Assembly: GCA_013215295.1 (NCBI GenBank)
Contig: JABSOZ010000012.1
Span: 121,496 to 185,495 of the forward strand
From: Colwellia sp.
Lineage (GTDB): Bacteria > Pseudomonadota > Gammaproteobacteria > Enterobacterales > Alteromonadaceae
Reading direction: 5' to 3'
Length of the DNA stretch: 64,000 nucleotides
How positions within the stretch are numbered: position 1 is the stretch's first letter; each line of letters opens with the position of its first letter. Position numbers and translations under genes: made by a program. A model generated the notes under the pieces. The model searched no databases, had not been told where the DNA came from, and saw only the letters and a list, made by a program, of their open reading frames with translations. Positions 10,710 to 19,891 of this stretch are shown here, piece by piece.

Positions 10710-11465
10710 TTAATGAGTGGTTATTTCTGCTGCTGGTGCTTTTTTAATTTCTAATAATTCAATTTCAAATTGTAATACAGAGTTACCAGGAATACGTCCC
10801 TGACTACCATTTGGTCCGTATGCCAAATCAGATGGAATAGTAAAAGTATACTTTGAACCCACTGACATTAACTGTACGCCTTCCGTCCAACCGCTGATTA
10901 CACGGTTTAATGGAAATACTGCAGGCTTACCTGTGTCGTGTGAACTATCAAACTTTTCACCATTGGTGAAAGTACCTGTGTAATGAACGGTTACTGTATC
11001 CTGTGCACTCGGTTTTTCACCTTCACCTTCAGTTATAACAACATACTGAATACCTGACTCAGTAACTTTTACACCTTCTTTCTTAGCATTTTCATCTAAG
11101 AATTTTTGGCCTTCAGCAATAGCGGCTGCAGAATCAGCAACGGCTACTTCTTGTTGTTTTGCTTTCATTTCTTTATCAAGGTTCATTAATAAAGCTTGAA
11201 CTTCTTCTTTTTCTATAACTGATTTTCCAGCAAGGCTATCGATGAATCCGCGGGTAATTAACGCTTGGTCAAGTGGTAAACCCAACTTTTCATGTTGCTC
11301 AAGATTCTTCTGCATGTACATACCAATAGAAGCACCTAAACTGTAAGCCTGTTTTTGCACTTCAGTTTCTAAAACAGGTGCAGTTTCAGTTGGATTTACT
11401 GCTTCTTGACAACCAAGCACTGACACAAGTGCAATAGCTAGCATAGTTGGCTTAAATAATTTCAT
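10710..11465 (-). CDS. FkpA-like FKBP-type peptidyl-prolyl isomerase, lipoprotein
   Basis: 251 residues. A signal peptide ends in a lipobox (SVLGC, Cys about 19), so this form should be a lipoprotein, unlike soluble FkpA. An FKBP_N dimerisation helix region (about 35-130) is followed by an FKBP domain (about 140-243) with VTVHYTGTFTNGEKFDSS, FPLNRVISGWTEG and IPGNSVLQFEIELL. It should assist folding of envelope proteins in the periplasm. It is monocistronic and divergent from the WD40 gene. Confidence 0.88.
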   Translation of the reverse strand: MKLFKPTMLAIALVSVLGCQEAVNPTETAPVLETEVQKQAYSLGASIGMYMQKNLEQHEKLGLPLDQALITRGFIDSLAGKSVIEKEEVQALLMNLDKEMKAKQQEVAVADSAAAIAEGQKFLDENAKKEGVKVTESGIQYVVITEGEGEKPSAQDTVTVHYTGTFTNGEKFDSSHDTGKPAVFPLNRVISGWTEGVQLMSVGSKYTFTIPSDLAYGPNGSQGRIPGNSVLQFEIELLEIKKAPAAEITTH

Positions 11466-11596
11466 TTCTTCTCCGTTAACGTAACTTAGTACCCAGTTGG
11501 AGAAACTCCCGCTAAGCCATTGATTAAATATTGTGTATTGTTAGACAATGCGGCTTATACTAACGATAAATTAACTAAGAAAAAAGTATTAATATT

Positions 11597-12589
11597 GTGA
11601 ACATGTGTAATAACAAGCTAACACTGCTTTTCATCTGCCTACTCTCATTATTGAACATTGCTTGTCAACCAGCTGGCGACAAACCTATTCAGCGTTGGCA
11701 ACATGCAAATGAAGGTGCCTATGCTGCTAATATTTCTAATGATGGTAAATACAGTGTCGTCTCTTCTATTCATCATGGTTTAAGTCTATGGGATCTAGAA
11801 ACAAATGCCTTAAAATACAGTTGGTCACAACAACAAAACAGTAGCGATAATTTAGTATTATTAGCTGACATATCTAACAACAACAGCCATGCGCTTACGG
11901 CAAATCGTGAAGCTTTTTCTTTATGGAATATAAGCACAGGAGAATCAGAAGGTTATTGGAAAGTACGTGAATCTACGATTCGTGATATTGCTTTGTCTAA
12001 CAACGGTGATTTTATTTTACTCGGTAAAAGTAATGGTACCGTGGTACATATAACAATGAGTAATGGTCGTCGTTTAGAGTTTTTAGGCCATCAAGAAAAA
12101 ATTAATGCGGTTGATATGTTACCCAATGGTCGTATCGCAATTTCTGGCGGAAACGACTACGTTGCTTATATATGGGATACTCAAAGTGGACAGGTTGTTT
12201 ATCGATTTAATCACCCTAGCCGTGTCACGATGGTGGCATTAGATCCTAAGGGGCGTTTTGCTTTCACTGCAGATAGTCAAAAATCATCAAATATTTGGGA
12301 TTTAAAAACAGGTAAGCGCATCAGCCAATTACAATACTTTAACCGTCATGAGATTTTTAGCTCTGTTCAATTTTCAGATGACGGCACTAAATTACTCACA
12401 GGCGCACCTACTCGAAAAGTGAGTCTTTGGAGCATAGCAACCGGTGAGCGACTTGACAGTTGGCGAGTTACGCCAAAAGAAAGTATTCGTGCTGCGGGCG
12501 CGGTAGTGTATAGTGTCGCCTTTCGAGGAAAGAAACAAATAATCACTGAAAGTTCATCTGGCTACGCTGAACTTTGGCAGAGAAAATAG
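11597..12589 (+). CDS. WD40-repeat lipoprotein
   Basis: 330 residues. An N-terminal signal ends in a lipobox (LLNIAC). Repeated blades contain LWDLET, LWNIST, YIWDTQSG, NIWDLKTG and LWSIATGE, giving a six- to seven-blade beta propeller. The propeller should sit on the periplasmic face and mediate protein contacts. No enzyme motif is present. It precedes slyX by 19 bases and is probably cotranscribed. Related lipoproteins occur next to slyX in other Alteromonadales; the role is unknown. Confidence 0.8.
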   Translation: MNMCNNKLTLLFICLLSLLNIACQPAGDKPIQRWQHANEGAYAANISNDGKYSVVSSIHHGLSLWDLETNALKYSWSQQQNSSDNLVLLADISNNNSHALTANREAFSLWNISTGESEGYWKVRESTIRDIALSNNGDFILLGKSNGTVVHITMSNGRRLEFLGHQEKINAVDMLPNGRIAISGGNDYVAYIWDTQSGQVVYRFNHPSRVTMVALDPKGRFAFTADSQKSSNIWDLKTGKRISQLQYFNRHEIFSSVQFSDDGTKLLTGAPTRKVSLWSIATGERLDSWRVTPKESIRAAGAVVYSVAFRGKKQIITESSSGYAELWQRK

Positions 12590-12608
12590 CGTTAGGTAAT
12601 CCAAAATA

Positions 12609-12845
12609 ATGACAACTGATATCTCCAAAACTATAATCAAATTACAAGAAAGTCTGGAAGCGCTAGAATCTCGTAATGCCTTTCAAGATGATATTATTGA
12701 GCAATTAAATAATGAACTAGCGGTTCATCAATCAGAAATTTCAGAGCTAAAATCACAGCTGACATTAATTGCCAACCGAGTTAAAGATAATACGCCGGGT
12801 CAAAATGAATCCCAAGATATAGAAGCACCACCGCCTCACTATTAA
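12609..12845 (+). CDS. slyX: SlyX family protein
   Basis: 78 residues, almost entirely coiled coil (about 5-60) with heptad Leu/Ile. It ends in PPPHY, the characteristic C terminus of the SlyX family. The biochemical function is unknown. In E. coli the gene is found near slyD and fkpA, and here an FkpA-like gene is also nearby. Confidence 0.92.
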   Translation: MTTDISKTIIKLQESLEALESRNAFQDDIIEQLNNELAVHQSEISELKSQLTLIANRVKDNTPGQNESQDIEAPPPHY

Positions 12846-12896
12846 TGATAAAGACGAATAGCACTGTGCTTTCCTGCATATATTACAGGTTGCACC

Positions 12897-13091
12897 CTAT
12901 TCTTGTTTGAATATACCGATGACTTGTTCAAGCGGACGAACTTCCTTAACAACATGTTCTTCTGGCTGTGACATTCGATGTCCACAACTGACACAAGTCA
13001 CGTTTTCAACATTGTTTTCTTTCGTTAATGCTAGAGTATCCATAGCATGACATTTTGGGCAAATAGCAGCAGCAATAAATCTTTTTTTCAC
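12897..13091 (-). CDS. yheV: YheV family zinc-ribbon protein
   Basis: 64 residues with two CxxC pairs (CPKC at 11-14 and CVSC near 34-37) forming a zinc ribbon. It starts at GTG with KKRFIAAAICPKC, as in the family. There is no obvious ribosome site. The function is unknown. It lies opposite slyX and yheS, a conserved neighbourhood. Confidence 0.9.
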   Translation of the reverse strand: MKKRFIAAAICPKCHAMDTLALTKENNVENVTCVSCGHRMSQPEEHVVKEVRPLEQVIGIFKQE

Positions 13092-13193
13092 GTTTTTCTA
13101 TCTAAATAAAATTCAGTTGCACTATTTTACCTTGAATCTTGTTGATAGGAAAAGGACAATAACCATCTGAATTAAAATGAGTAACTCAAAAAC

Positions 13194-15101
13194 ATGATTA
13201 TAGCCACCGACTTTAGCTTAGATAGAGGTGCTAAAAACCTCATAAAGACGTCAAGCTTTACCATTCATCCTAATCACAAAGTCGGCTTAGTTGGCGCTAA
13301 TGGCTGTGGAAAATCTTCTTTATTTGCTGCTTTATTAGGTGAATTACAACCCGATAGAGGCGATATTAGTATGCCTGCAGGCTGGGATGTCTCGACAGTA
13401 AAACAAGAAACACCCGCGCTTGAAAAATCAGCGCTAGACTATGTAATGGATGGTGATAAAGAGTTTCGTCAACTAGAAGATAAACTTGAACAGGCTCGAT
13501 TAAATGATGATGGCAATCAAGAAGCTTTAATTATTAATCACATTGATGCCATCAGTGGTTACAGTTTACCCGCACGTGCCAGTGAGTTATTACATGGTTT
13601 AGGTTTTTTACAAGAACAACTGGGAAATGCAGTTAAAGAATTTTCTGGTGGTTGGCGAATGCGCCTTAACTTGGCTCAAGCGTTGATCAGCCGTGCAGAT
13701 TTATTATTACTCGATGAACCCACCAACCATTTAGATTTAGATGCAGTAATTTGGTTACAGCGCTGGTTAAAGCGATTTACCGGCACTTTAGTCCTTATAT
13801 CACATGACCGAGACTTTCTTGATGATGTTATCAATCAAATTTTGCATATTGAACACCAAGAAGCAAAATTATACTCTGGTAATTATACCGCCTTTGAACG
13901 TCAGCGCGCAGAACACTTAGCCCAGCAAGATGCTCAATTTAACAGACAACAAAAAGAAGTGGCCCATTTAACCTCATTTGTCGATCGCTTTCGAGCAAAG
14001 GCCAGTAAAGCAAAACAAGCACAAAGTCGGTTAAAGCGTTTACAGAAATTACCTGACTTAGCACCTGCTCATGTCGACAGCCAATTTACCTTTAGTTTCA
14101 AAACACCAGATACCTTGCCTTATCCTTTATTAGCGTTAAAAGAAACGACCTGTGGCTATAATCAAGAAACTATTATTTTACGTGATGTTGGTTTAACACT
14201 TGTTCCGGGAAGCCGAATTGGCCTTCTAGGAAGAAATGGTGCGGGTAAATCTACGCTAATAAAATCATTGGCGGGTGATATCGCGTTAATTAATGGCGAA
14301 CGCTATTGTGCGCAAGACTTAACAATCGGTTACTTTTCTCAGCATCAACTTGAGCAATTACACATGCCAAGTAGTGCTATTGAGCATATTGTACATGCAA
14401 GACCTGAAACCACTGAATTACAAGCGCGTAGCTTTTTAGGGAGCTTTGGCTTTACCGGTGATCAAGCGTTATCCCCTGTTGGTACGATGTCAGGTGGAGA
14501 GAAAGCTCGACTCGTCTTAGCATTAATTGTTAATGAAAAGCCTCAACTGTTATTGCTCGATGAACCCACTAACCATCTCGATTTAGAAATGCGCCAAGCA
14601 CTCGTTTTTGCTTTACAAGATTTTGAAGGCGCGATTATTTTGATTGCCCATGATCGATTTTTATTGGAATCATGTGTTGATGAATTTTTCTTAGTGGCCA
14701 ATGGTCATGTCAGTGAGTTTTCTGGTGACATCGACGATTATCAACAATGGTTGAATGAAGATAAAAAACAAACACTAAAAAATACAAAACCGATAAAATC
14801 TGCAGAAATAGTTGATAAAAAACAATTGCGCAAAGAACAGGCAGAGTTACGTAAAAAGGCATCACCTTTACGTAAGCAAGCAGATAAATACGAGAAAAAA
14901 GTACAACACTGGCAAATTGAATTAGCAGAAGTTGAAAGTATCTTAGCTGAAAGTGAAATATATCAGAGTGAACATAAATCACGTTTAGCAATGCTCATTA
15001 AGCAACAAGCCTCACTCAAAGCAGACATTGAAGAAAATGAAATGCATTGGCTTGAAATAGAAGAACAAATTGAAGAAATCATGTCAAAAGTATCTATATA
15101 A
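13194..15101 (+). CDS. yheS: ABC-F family ATPase YheS
   Basis: 635 residues with two ABC cassettes. The first has GANGCGKSS and FSGGWRMRLNLAQAL with LLDEPTNHLDLDAV. The second has GRNGAGKST and MSGGEKARLVLAL with LLDEPTNHLDLEMR. A charged linker (about 240-285) is the ABC-F P-site tRNA interaction motif. A Lys/Glu-rich C-terminal coiled coil runs from about 530 to the end. There are no membrane segments, so it acts on ribosomes rather than in transport. Confidence 0.93.
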   Translation: MIIATDFSLDRGAKNLIKTSSFTIHPNHKVGLVGANGCGKSSLFAALLGELQPDRGDISMPAGWDVSTVKQETPALEKSALDYVMDGDKEFRQLEDKLEQARLNDDGNQEALIINHIDAISGYSLPARASELLHGLGFLQEQLGNAVKEFSGGWRMRLNLAQALISRADLLLLDEPTNHLDLDAVIWLQRWLKRFTGTLVLISHDRDFLDDVINQILHIEHQEAKLYSGNYTAFERQRAEHLAQQDAQFNRQQKEVAHLTSFVDRFRAKASKAKQAQSRLKRLQKLPDLAPAHVDSQFTFSFKTPDTLPYPLLALKETTCGYNQETIILRDVGLTLVPGSRIGLLGRNGAGKSTLIKSLAGDIALINGERYCAQDLTIGYFSQHQLEQLHMPSSAIEHIVHARPETTELQARSFLGSFGFTGDQALSPVGTMSGGEKARLVLALIVNEKPQLLLLDEPTNHLDLEMRQALVFALQDFEGAIILIAHDRFLLESCVDEFFLVANGHVSEFSGDIDDYQQWLNEDKKQTLKNTKPIKSAEIVDKKQLRKEQAELRKKASPLRKQADKYEKKVQHWQIELAEVESILAESEIYQSEHKSRLAMLIKQQASLKADIEENEMHWLEIEEQIEEIMSKVSI

Positions 15102-15173
15102 AAATTTAGGCATAAATTTTCAATTACTTGCTACACTTAGAAATAATACTATTATAATAATGAGAAAATAATT

Positions 15174-15896
15174 ATGAAAAAAACAGCATTTATCCTTTTT
15201 TGCCTATCTATACTTAGTAGTGTTTCAAGCTTTGCCTTTCAAGGTGATCTTGACCAAGGTATTTATGAATTGAATCGCGGAGCTTTTAAAGCGGCAATTA
15301 ATGAATTTGAACCCTTAGTGGCTCAAGAATATTCTCCTGCACAGTATCAAATGGCGCTCATTTATTTAAATGGTTACGGTATTAAAAAAAATCCCAACAA
15401 AGCATTTGAATTGTTGTCACTTTCCGCTTCACAAAACTACCCTGACGCCCTATTTAGTTTGTCTTTAATGTATTCCGAAGGTGAAATTGTTGACAAAGAC
15501 TTAAAGACTGCTTTTGCTCTCATGGAAAGAGCGGCAAGAAAAAACTTAGTAGGTGCACAATTTAATCTTGGCGTAATGTATTTCAATGGTACAGGTACTT
15601 ATAAAGACTATAAAAAAGCGGCTCGTTGGTATGAAACTGCTGCTAAACAAAATTACGCTTTAGCTCAATTTAATTTGGCTCTTTTGTACTTTGAAGGTTT
15701 AGGTGTCGAGAAAAGCATAGAAATGTCTTATGTTTGGAATATTATTTCGGCGAGCAATGGCTATGAAAATGCAGGGAAAAGTCGTGATATGGACGCTTTA
15801 AAGCTCAGTAATTTGCAAATAAGTGAAGCAAGAGGAAAAGCTAACAGACTGTATAAACAATTTCTTGAACAAGAAGAATTAAAAGCTAAGCGATAA
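15174..15896 (+). CDS. Sel1-repeat periplasmic protein
   Basis: 240 residues with a signal peptide (about 1-22). Four to five Sel1-like repeats follow: AQYQMALIYLNGYGI, ALFSLSLMYSEGE, AQFNLGVMYFNGTG and AQFNLALLYFEGLGV. Such alpha-solenoids bind partner proteins. The partner is not apparent from neighbours. It is an independent unit 72 bases after yheS, and the next hairpin downstream is a strong terminator. Confidence 0.85.
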   Translation: MKKTAFILFCLSILSSVSSFAFQGDLDQGIYELNRGAFKAAINEFEPLVAQEYSPAQYQMALIYLNGYGIKKNPNKAFELLSLSASQNYPDALFSLSLMYSEGEIVDKDLKTAFALMERAARKNLVGAQFNLGVMYFNGTGTYKDYKKAARWYETAAKQNYALAQFNLALLYFEGLGVEKSIEMSYVWNIISASNGYENAGKSRDMDALKLSNLQISEARGKANRLYKQFLEQEELKAKR

Positions 15897-15984
15897 AATC
15901 ATCACGAAAACAATATCTAAAGGCTCTTCCTTTAAATTAGAGAATTATTGATCTACATCACATCCATAAAGAGACTCACCCTAT

Positions 15985-16020
15985 AAAATGGCTATAACAT
16001 AACGTTATAGCCATTTTTTT
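15985..16020 (+). terminator. Strong terminator downstream of the Sel1 gene
   Basis: ATGGCTATAAC pairs with GTTATAGCCAT across a 5-base loop, followed by seven T residues. Confidence 0.92.
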
Positions 16021-16049
16021 ATAACTCATTTGCTTTTATGGAGTCTATT

Positions 16050-16196
16050 ATGAATTTTTTCGATATGCTTATTAATGATCCTATAGTGATTTATTCTTTT
16101 ACTGGTTGAGTTATTCTTTTAGGCATTGGTGTATTTTATATTTATTATTTTATTATTTTATTATTTTATTATTTTATTATTTTATTATTTTATTAA
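16050..16196 (+). pseudogene. Broken DUF3149-like small membrane protein gene
   Basis: An ATG at 16050 gives MNFFDMLINDPIVIYSFTG, then an in-frame TGA at 16107-16109. The same frame continues VILLGIGVFYIYYFI to a TAA at 16194. Across the stop, the reading matches the plan of short DUF3149 proteins: an amphipathic start, one membrane helix, then a charged tail. The expected charged tail is replaced by YYFIILLF-type residues encoded by an octanucleotide repeat. It is either a decayed gene or one with a readthrough stop. It is the main content of the 475-base gap 15897-16371. Confidence 0.5.
16143..16195. repeat. Octanucleotide tandem repeat (TATTATTT)
   Basis: Six perfect copies of TATTATTT occupy 16143-16190 and a partial seventh follows. 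Because 8 is not a multiple of 3, a change in copy number would shift the reading frame of the small gene that contains it. Confidence 0.95.
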
Positions 16197-16317
16197 AAAC
16201 GTTAATGAAAATAACTAATTAACATTAGACATGTCATAAACAAGTTCATCACTCACATTTATTGTACAAAAATTCACCAGGCAAAATAGTTTTTTGCTAT
16301 ACTAAGCACACTTGTCC

Positions 16318-16353
16318 ATGATTATTGTGATGTATAACTATCACAATAATCAT
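16318..16353. repeat. Perfect 13-bp inverted repeat in the leader of the flagellin-like gene
   Basis: ATGATTATTGTGA and TCACAATAATCAT flank a 10-base spacer. The repeat ends 8 bases before the AAGGTG ribosome site and has no T-run. It is either an operator or a 5' mRNA hairpin controlling translation or stability. Confidence 0.75.
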
Positions 16354-16371
16354 AAATATTAAGGTGCGCCT

Positions 16372-17061
16372 ATGAACTTATCTATTAATCAATCTTCCCC
16401 TACACTCAGCTTTATTGAACGTCAAAATAAAGAACGCGAAGAAAAAGATGAAAAGTTAGCGTCGGGCAAAAAAATTAATAGTGCGGCTGATGATCCTGCA
16501 GGTTTACAAATATCTACTCGCTTAACTTCACAAATTAATGGCTACCAGCAAGAAAGTGCTAACGTCCAAGATCAAGTCAACACCAATAACGTTCAAGAAA
16601 GTGGACTAGGCGCTATTAATGAAAGCTTGCAAAGAGCAAATGTTTTGTCCATTCAATCAGGCAGCCCACTTAGTGATCCTACGGCAATTCAGGGTGAACT
16701 AGACCAACTCACTGAACAGATTAATGCAGTAGCTGGAGAAGTGTTAGGCGACCCTAACTTTCTCTCAGGATTGGATGCCAGTGACCCCTCAACAACTCAA
16801 GCAGCACTTGAAGATGCATTTGCCAGTGTTAATGAATCAGCAAGTGCATTAGGTGCTGAAACCAATGCGTTAAGTAGTCAGGTTTCTACTTATGAAACAG
16901 CACGCGTTAACGTCAGTGAATCACGATCACGAATAGAAGATACTGATTACGCTGCTGAGACATCGGATAAAGAACGCCTAAGTGTCATATTACAGTCTGC
17001 CATTATTAATAAAAAAGATGAAGAGTCTCGTAAAGGTCTACTCATTAATCAACTCGTTTGA
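16372..17061 (+). CDS. Short orphan flagellin-like protein
   Basis: 229 residues. The N terminus has the flagellin D0/D1 signature LASGKKINSAADDPAGLQI. The C terminus carries SRSRIEDTDYAAE and a terminal helix ending SAIINKKDEESRKGLLINQLV-like residues. Only about 80 residues of variable middle remain, less than in most flagellins. The usual final LL-R motif is not canonical. It lies alone, far from any flagellar cluster, in a backbone region. It may form a minor filament or have another extracellular role. A strong leader hairpin and AAGGTG ribosome site precede it. Confidence 0.75.
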   Translation: MNLSINQSSPTLSFIERQNKEREEKDEKLASGKKINSAADDPAGLQISTRLTSQINGYQQESANVQDQVNTNNVQESGLGAINESLQRANVLSIQSGSPLSDPTAIQGELDQLTEQINAVAGEVLGDPNFLSGLDASDPSTTQAALEDAFASVNESASALGAETNALSSQVSTYETARVNVSESRSRIEDTDYAAETSDKERLSVILQSAIINKKDEESRKGLLINQLV

Positions 17062-17185
17062 AGCCATAACTAACTGTTAAACTTAAAGGCCTAGCCTTTA
17101 TTTCCACCTGATAATATCTATTTTTTTTCAATTCACATACAATCAGACCATTAAAAAAACAACTGCAGATTTCTAATACTTTAAA

Positions 17186-18169
17186 ATGTTTACTCAAAGT
17201 CAATTCATTCCCGCTTGGTGGCTAAAAAACGCTCATTGCCAGACTATTTTTGCCAAATTTTTAAGGTCTAAGAAACAGTTAACAACGAGCAACGAAACCG
17301 TAGAATTACCTGATGGGGATTTTATTGATTTAGCATGGACAGACATTCCTAAAGAAAATGAAAGCCGTCCTATTGTTGTCGTTCTACACGGCTTAGAAGG
17401 ATCTGTTAATAGCCATTACGCTAAAGGAATGTTGAGTGCTATAAAAGAGAAAAATTGGCTTGGAGTACTCATGCACTTTAGAGGTTGTAGCGGCCGAATT
17501 AACAGAAAAGCCCGCTCTTATCATAGCGGAGACACTGAAGACATTAGCTACTTAAGCCAGTTCTTAAAACAGAAATATCCCAAACTGCCCATGACTATAA
17601 TAGGGTTTTCTTTAGGTGGTAATGTTTTAGCACGTTATTTAGCGGAAGAGCCAGATAACCCTTATCAAGCGGCTTCAATTATTTGTGCACCTTTACATTT
17701 AGCAAGCTGTAGTAAACGGATCAACCAAGGGTTTTCACGTGTATATCAAAAATACTTAGTGGGCATGCTCAAAGACAGTGTTAAAGATAAAATAGACAGT
17801 AACTTACTTTCTGCACCTTTATCCCAAAAGCTTGCACATAAGTTAGCTGAAATTAAAACTATTTGGCAATTTGACCAACAGGTTACAGCCCCCATTAACG
17901 GTTTTGACAGCGCTGAAGATTATTATCATCAAGCAAGTGGCCGCTTTATTTTAGATAAAATCAAACAACCCTGCTTAATTATTCACTCAAATGACGATCC
18001 ATTTTTATGTGATGAAAATACTCGTGACATTACCAGTATTCCCGAAAACATTTGTTTTGAAATTAGTAAGAAAGGTGGCCATGTCGGGTTCATTAGCGGT
18101 AATAACCCTTTAAAACCTAAATTTTGGCTAGAACATCGTGTGCCAAGCTTTTTGGAGAGTCATCTATGA
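17186..18169 (+). CDS. yheT: YheT family alpha/beta hydrolase
   Basis: 327 residues. [11 protein letters not shown] near 68 forms the oxyanion region, GFSLGGN the nucleophile elbow, HSNDDPFL the acid, and KGGHVGF the catalytic histidine. The opening [14 protein letters not shown] is the family signature. It is probably an esterase of unknown substrate. Its TGA overlaps the ATG of yheU (ATGA), so the two are translationally coupled. Confidence 0.92.
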   Translation: MFTQSQFIPAWWLKNAHCQTIFAKFLRSKKQLTTSNETVELPDGDFIDLAWTDIPKENESRPIVVVLHGLEGSVNSHYAKGMLSAIKEKNWLGVLMHFRGCSGRINRKARSYHSGDTEDISYLSQFLKQKYPKLPMTIIGFSLGGNVLARYLAEEPDNPYQAASIICAPLHLASCSKRINQGFSRVYQKYLVGMLKDSVKDKIDSNLLSAPLSQKLAHKLAEIKTIWQFDQQVTAPINGFDSAEDYYHQASGRFILDKIKQPCLIIHSNDDPFLCDENTRDITSIPENICFEISKKGGHVGFISGNNPLKPKFWLEHRVPSFLESHL

Positions 18170-18402
18170 TCATCCCATATAAAGATCTACAGCCAGATAC
18201 GTTAACCGGTATTATCAGAGAGTTTGTTTTACGTGAAGGCACTGAATACGGGGAAGATGATGTGCCTTTAGCCAATAAAGTCGCGCAAGTAAAGCAGCAA
18301 CTCGCCAGTGGCAGTGCATTCTTAGTTTATTCTGAACTTCATGACACCGTAAATATTTTGCCCATTGACCAGTTTGATCAACAAGAAAATGAGCAAGAAT
18401 AA
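18166..18402 (+). CDS. yheU: YheU (UPF0270) family protein
   Basis: 78 residues, starting [13 protein letters not shown] and containing [13 protein letters not shown], as in UPF0270. The ATG at 18166 overlaps the yheT stop and is preferred to a longer in-frame reading from a TTG at 18124. The function is unknown. Confidence 0.92.
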   Translation: MIIPYKDLQPDTLTGIIREFVLREGTEYGEDDVPLANKVAQVKQQLASGSAFLVYSELHDTVNILPIDQFDQQENEQE

Positions 18403-18421
18403 TTACGTTATAATTTAGACA

Positions 18422-18450
18422 ATAACAAACACGCTATGCGTGTTTGTTAT
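18422..18450. terminator. Hairpin between yheU and the YceI gene
   Basis: ATAACAAACACG pairs perfectly with CGTGTTTGTTAT around a 5-base loop. It serves two convergent genes. There is no immediate T-run. Confidence 0.7.
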
Positions 18451-18458
18451 CCCATATT

Positions 18459-19037
18459 TTATTCAGTGAACGTTAAAACAAAACTCACTGGAACGCTAAA
18501 AGCAATACTAGGTAAACTTGCTAACGACTTTAATTTATTAACGCCTGCCACTAAAGCAAAGTCTTCCGCTTTAATAATGATTGGTTGCAATGTAGTTACA
18601 ACGATGTTTTTTTCAGATAACTTTAACACCATCACTTTTACCGTTACCTCTTGCTGCTGACCATGTAAGTCTAGACTACCTTTAAGTAACATTTTTTTAC
18701 TTGAACCTGAAGCTATTGCATCAATTTCATTTTGATTCAGTTGTACACTAAAATTCGCTTGTGCAAATTTAGCGGTTTCGAATAAGTACTCAGCCATACG
18801 TTGATCCCGTATGGCGATATTGGTGTCCACGCTACTCAAATCAATGGAAACATTGGCAAGTCCATTGTCAGTAATACCCCCTGAAAAATCTTTAAAATGA
18901 TGATTTTCAGCAACAGTACCTTTTTTGATTGAAACAAAAGTTAAAGATGATTTGCTCGAATCAAGTTTCCAAGCACTATAAGCTGGAGCAGTTATTAAAA
19001 TTGAGAGACTTAAAATAAAAATTGATAAAATGCGCAT
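18459..19037 (-). CDS. YceI family periplasmic protein
   Basis: 192 residues with a signal peptide (1-21, ending AYSA). A lipocalin-like YceI barrel follows, with FVSIKKGTVAENHHFKDFSG, the conserved VDTNIAIRDQRM and FDLHGQ-type strands. Family members bind polyisoprenoids in the periplasm. The natural ligand here is unknown. It is downstream of cysQ by 29 bases and could be cotranscribed with nudE-cysQ. Confidence 0.88.
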   Translation of the reverse strand: MRILSIFILSLSILITAPAYSAWKLDSSKSSLTFVSIKKGTVAENHHFKDFSGGITDNGLANVSIDLSSVDTNIAIRDQRMAEYLFETAKFAQANFSVQLNQNEIDAIASGSSKKMLLKGSLDLHGQQQEVTVKVMVLKLSEKNIVVTTLQPIIIKAEDFALVAGVNKLKSLASLPSIAFSVPVSFVLTFTE

Positions 19038-19066
19038 AAAACGTCCTGATAAAAGTGTATATAAAA

Positions 19067-19891
19067 TTATGAGCGTCGAGCTCGGTGTGGTTTAACAATA
19101 TCTTTCCAAGGGATATTACTCGTTCCTAAGGTCATAAAGTCTGGATTCATTAAACCTTCTCGTTGGTTGTAGGTTAACGGTAAAAATTCACTATCGATAA
19201 TAGAACCACCCGCTTGTTCAATGATGCAATGACTTGCACCTGTATCCCACTCGCCCGTTGGTCCAATACGTAAATAGCAATCTGCACCGCCTTCAGCAAT
19301 GATACAGTTTTTAAGTGAACAACTACCCAACGCGATATATTCAAAGGAGAAATCTTCAGTGTTGAGATATTGCCCCATTAAACTGAGTTCTTGTCGTCGG
19401 CTAATGGCTACTTTAATTTTTCGGCTGCCATCATATTCAGCAACATAAATTTGTCTGCTACTATGATCATTTTCCTTAAAAGCACCCAGATTGTTTTGGC
19501 CGTAATAAGTCAGCCGATGATCTGGCGCATGTATAACGCCAATACTAGGCCAACCATTTTCAACCAAGGCAATATTTACAGCAAAATCGCCACTGCCCTT
19601 AATAAACTCTCCTGTACCGTCAATGGGGTCAAGTAACCAATAGCGCGACCACTTCTTTCGCTCTGCAAGGGGCAATGTACCCACCTCTTCAGAAATAACA
19701 GGTATATCTGGCGTTAATCGTGAAAGCTCTTGCATCAATACATCGTTAGAAGCCAAATCAGCACTGGTTACAGGACTATTGTCTGCTTTCATTTCTGAAG
19801 TGTAATCACCGCTTTTATAATGTTTAGCAACTTCAATCCCTGCTTTTTTTGCACTCTCTATAGCAACGGCGAGTAATTTGTCACTGTTCAT
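19067..19891 (-). CDS. cysQ: 3'(2'),5'-bisphosphate nucleotidase CysQ
   Basis: 274 residues. It has the inositol-monophosphatase fold with metal-site motifs EEVGT, LDPIDGTGEFIKG and EWDTGASHCI. It removes 3'-phosphate from PAP, the by-product of the CysH reaction encoded earlier in the window, at the cytoplasmic face of the membrane. The ATG overlaps the nudE stop (ATGA). Confidence 0.93.
   Translation of the reverse strand: MNSDKLLAVAIESAKKAGIEVAKHYKSGDYTSEMKADNSPVTSADLASNDVLMQELSRLTPDIPVISEEVGTLPLAERKKWSRYWLLDPIDGTGEFIKGSGDFAVNIALVENGWPSIGVIHAPDHRLTYYGQNNLGAFKENDHSSRQIYVAEYDGSRKIKVAISRRQELSLMGQYLNTEDFSFEYIALGSCSLKNCIIAEGGADCYLRIGPTGEWDTGASHCIIEQAGGSIIDSEFLPLTYNQREGLMNPDFMTLGTSNIPWKDIVKPHRARRS

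Noticed and set aside
16143..16195. CRISPR-like array
   Set aside because: The repeats are 8 bp without spacers and form a simple tandem repeat.
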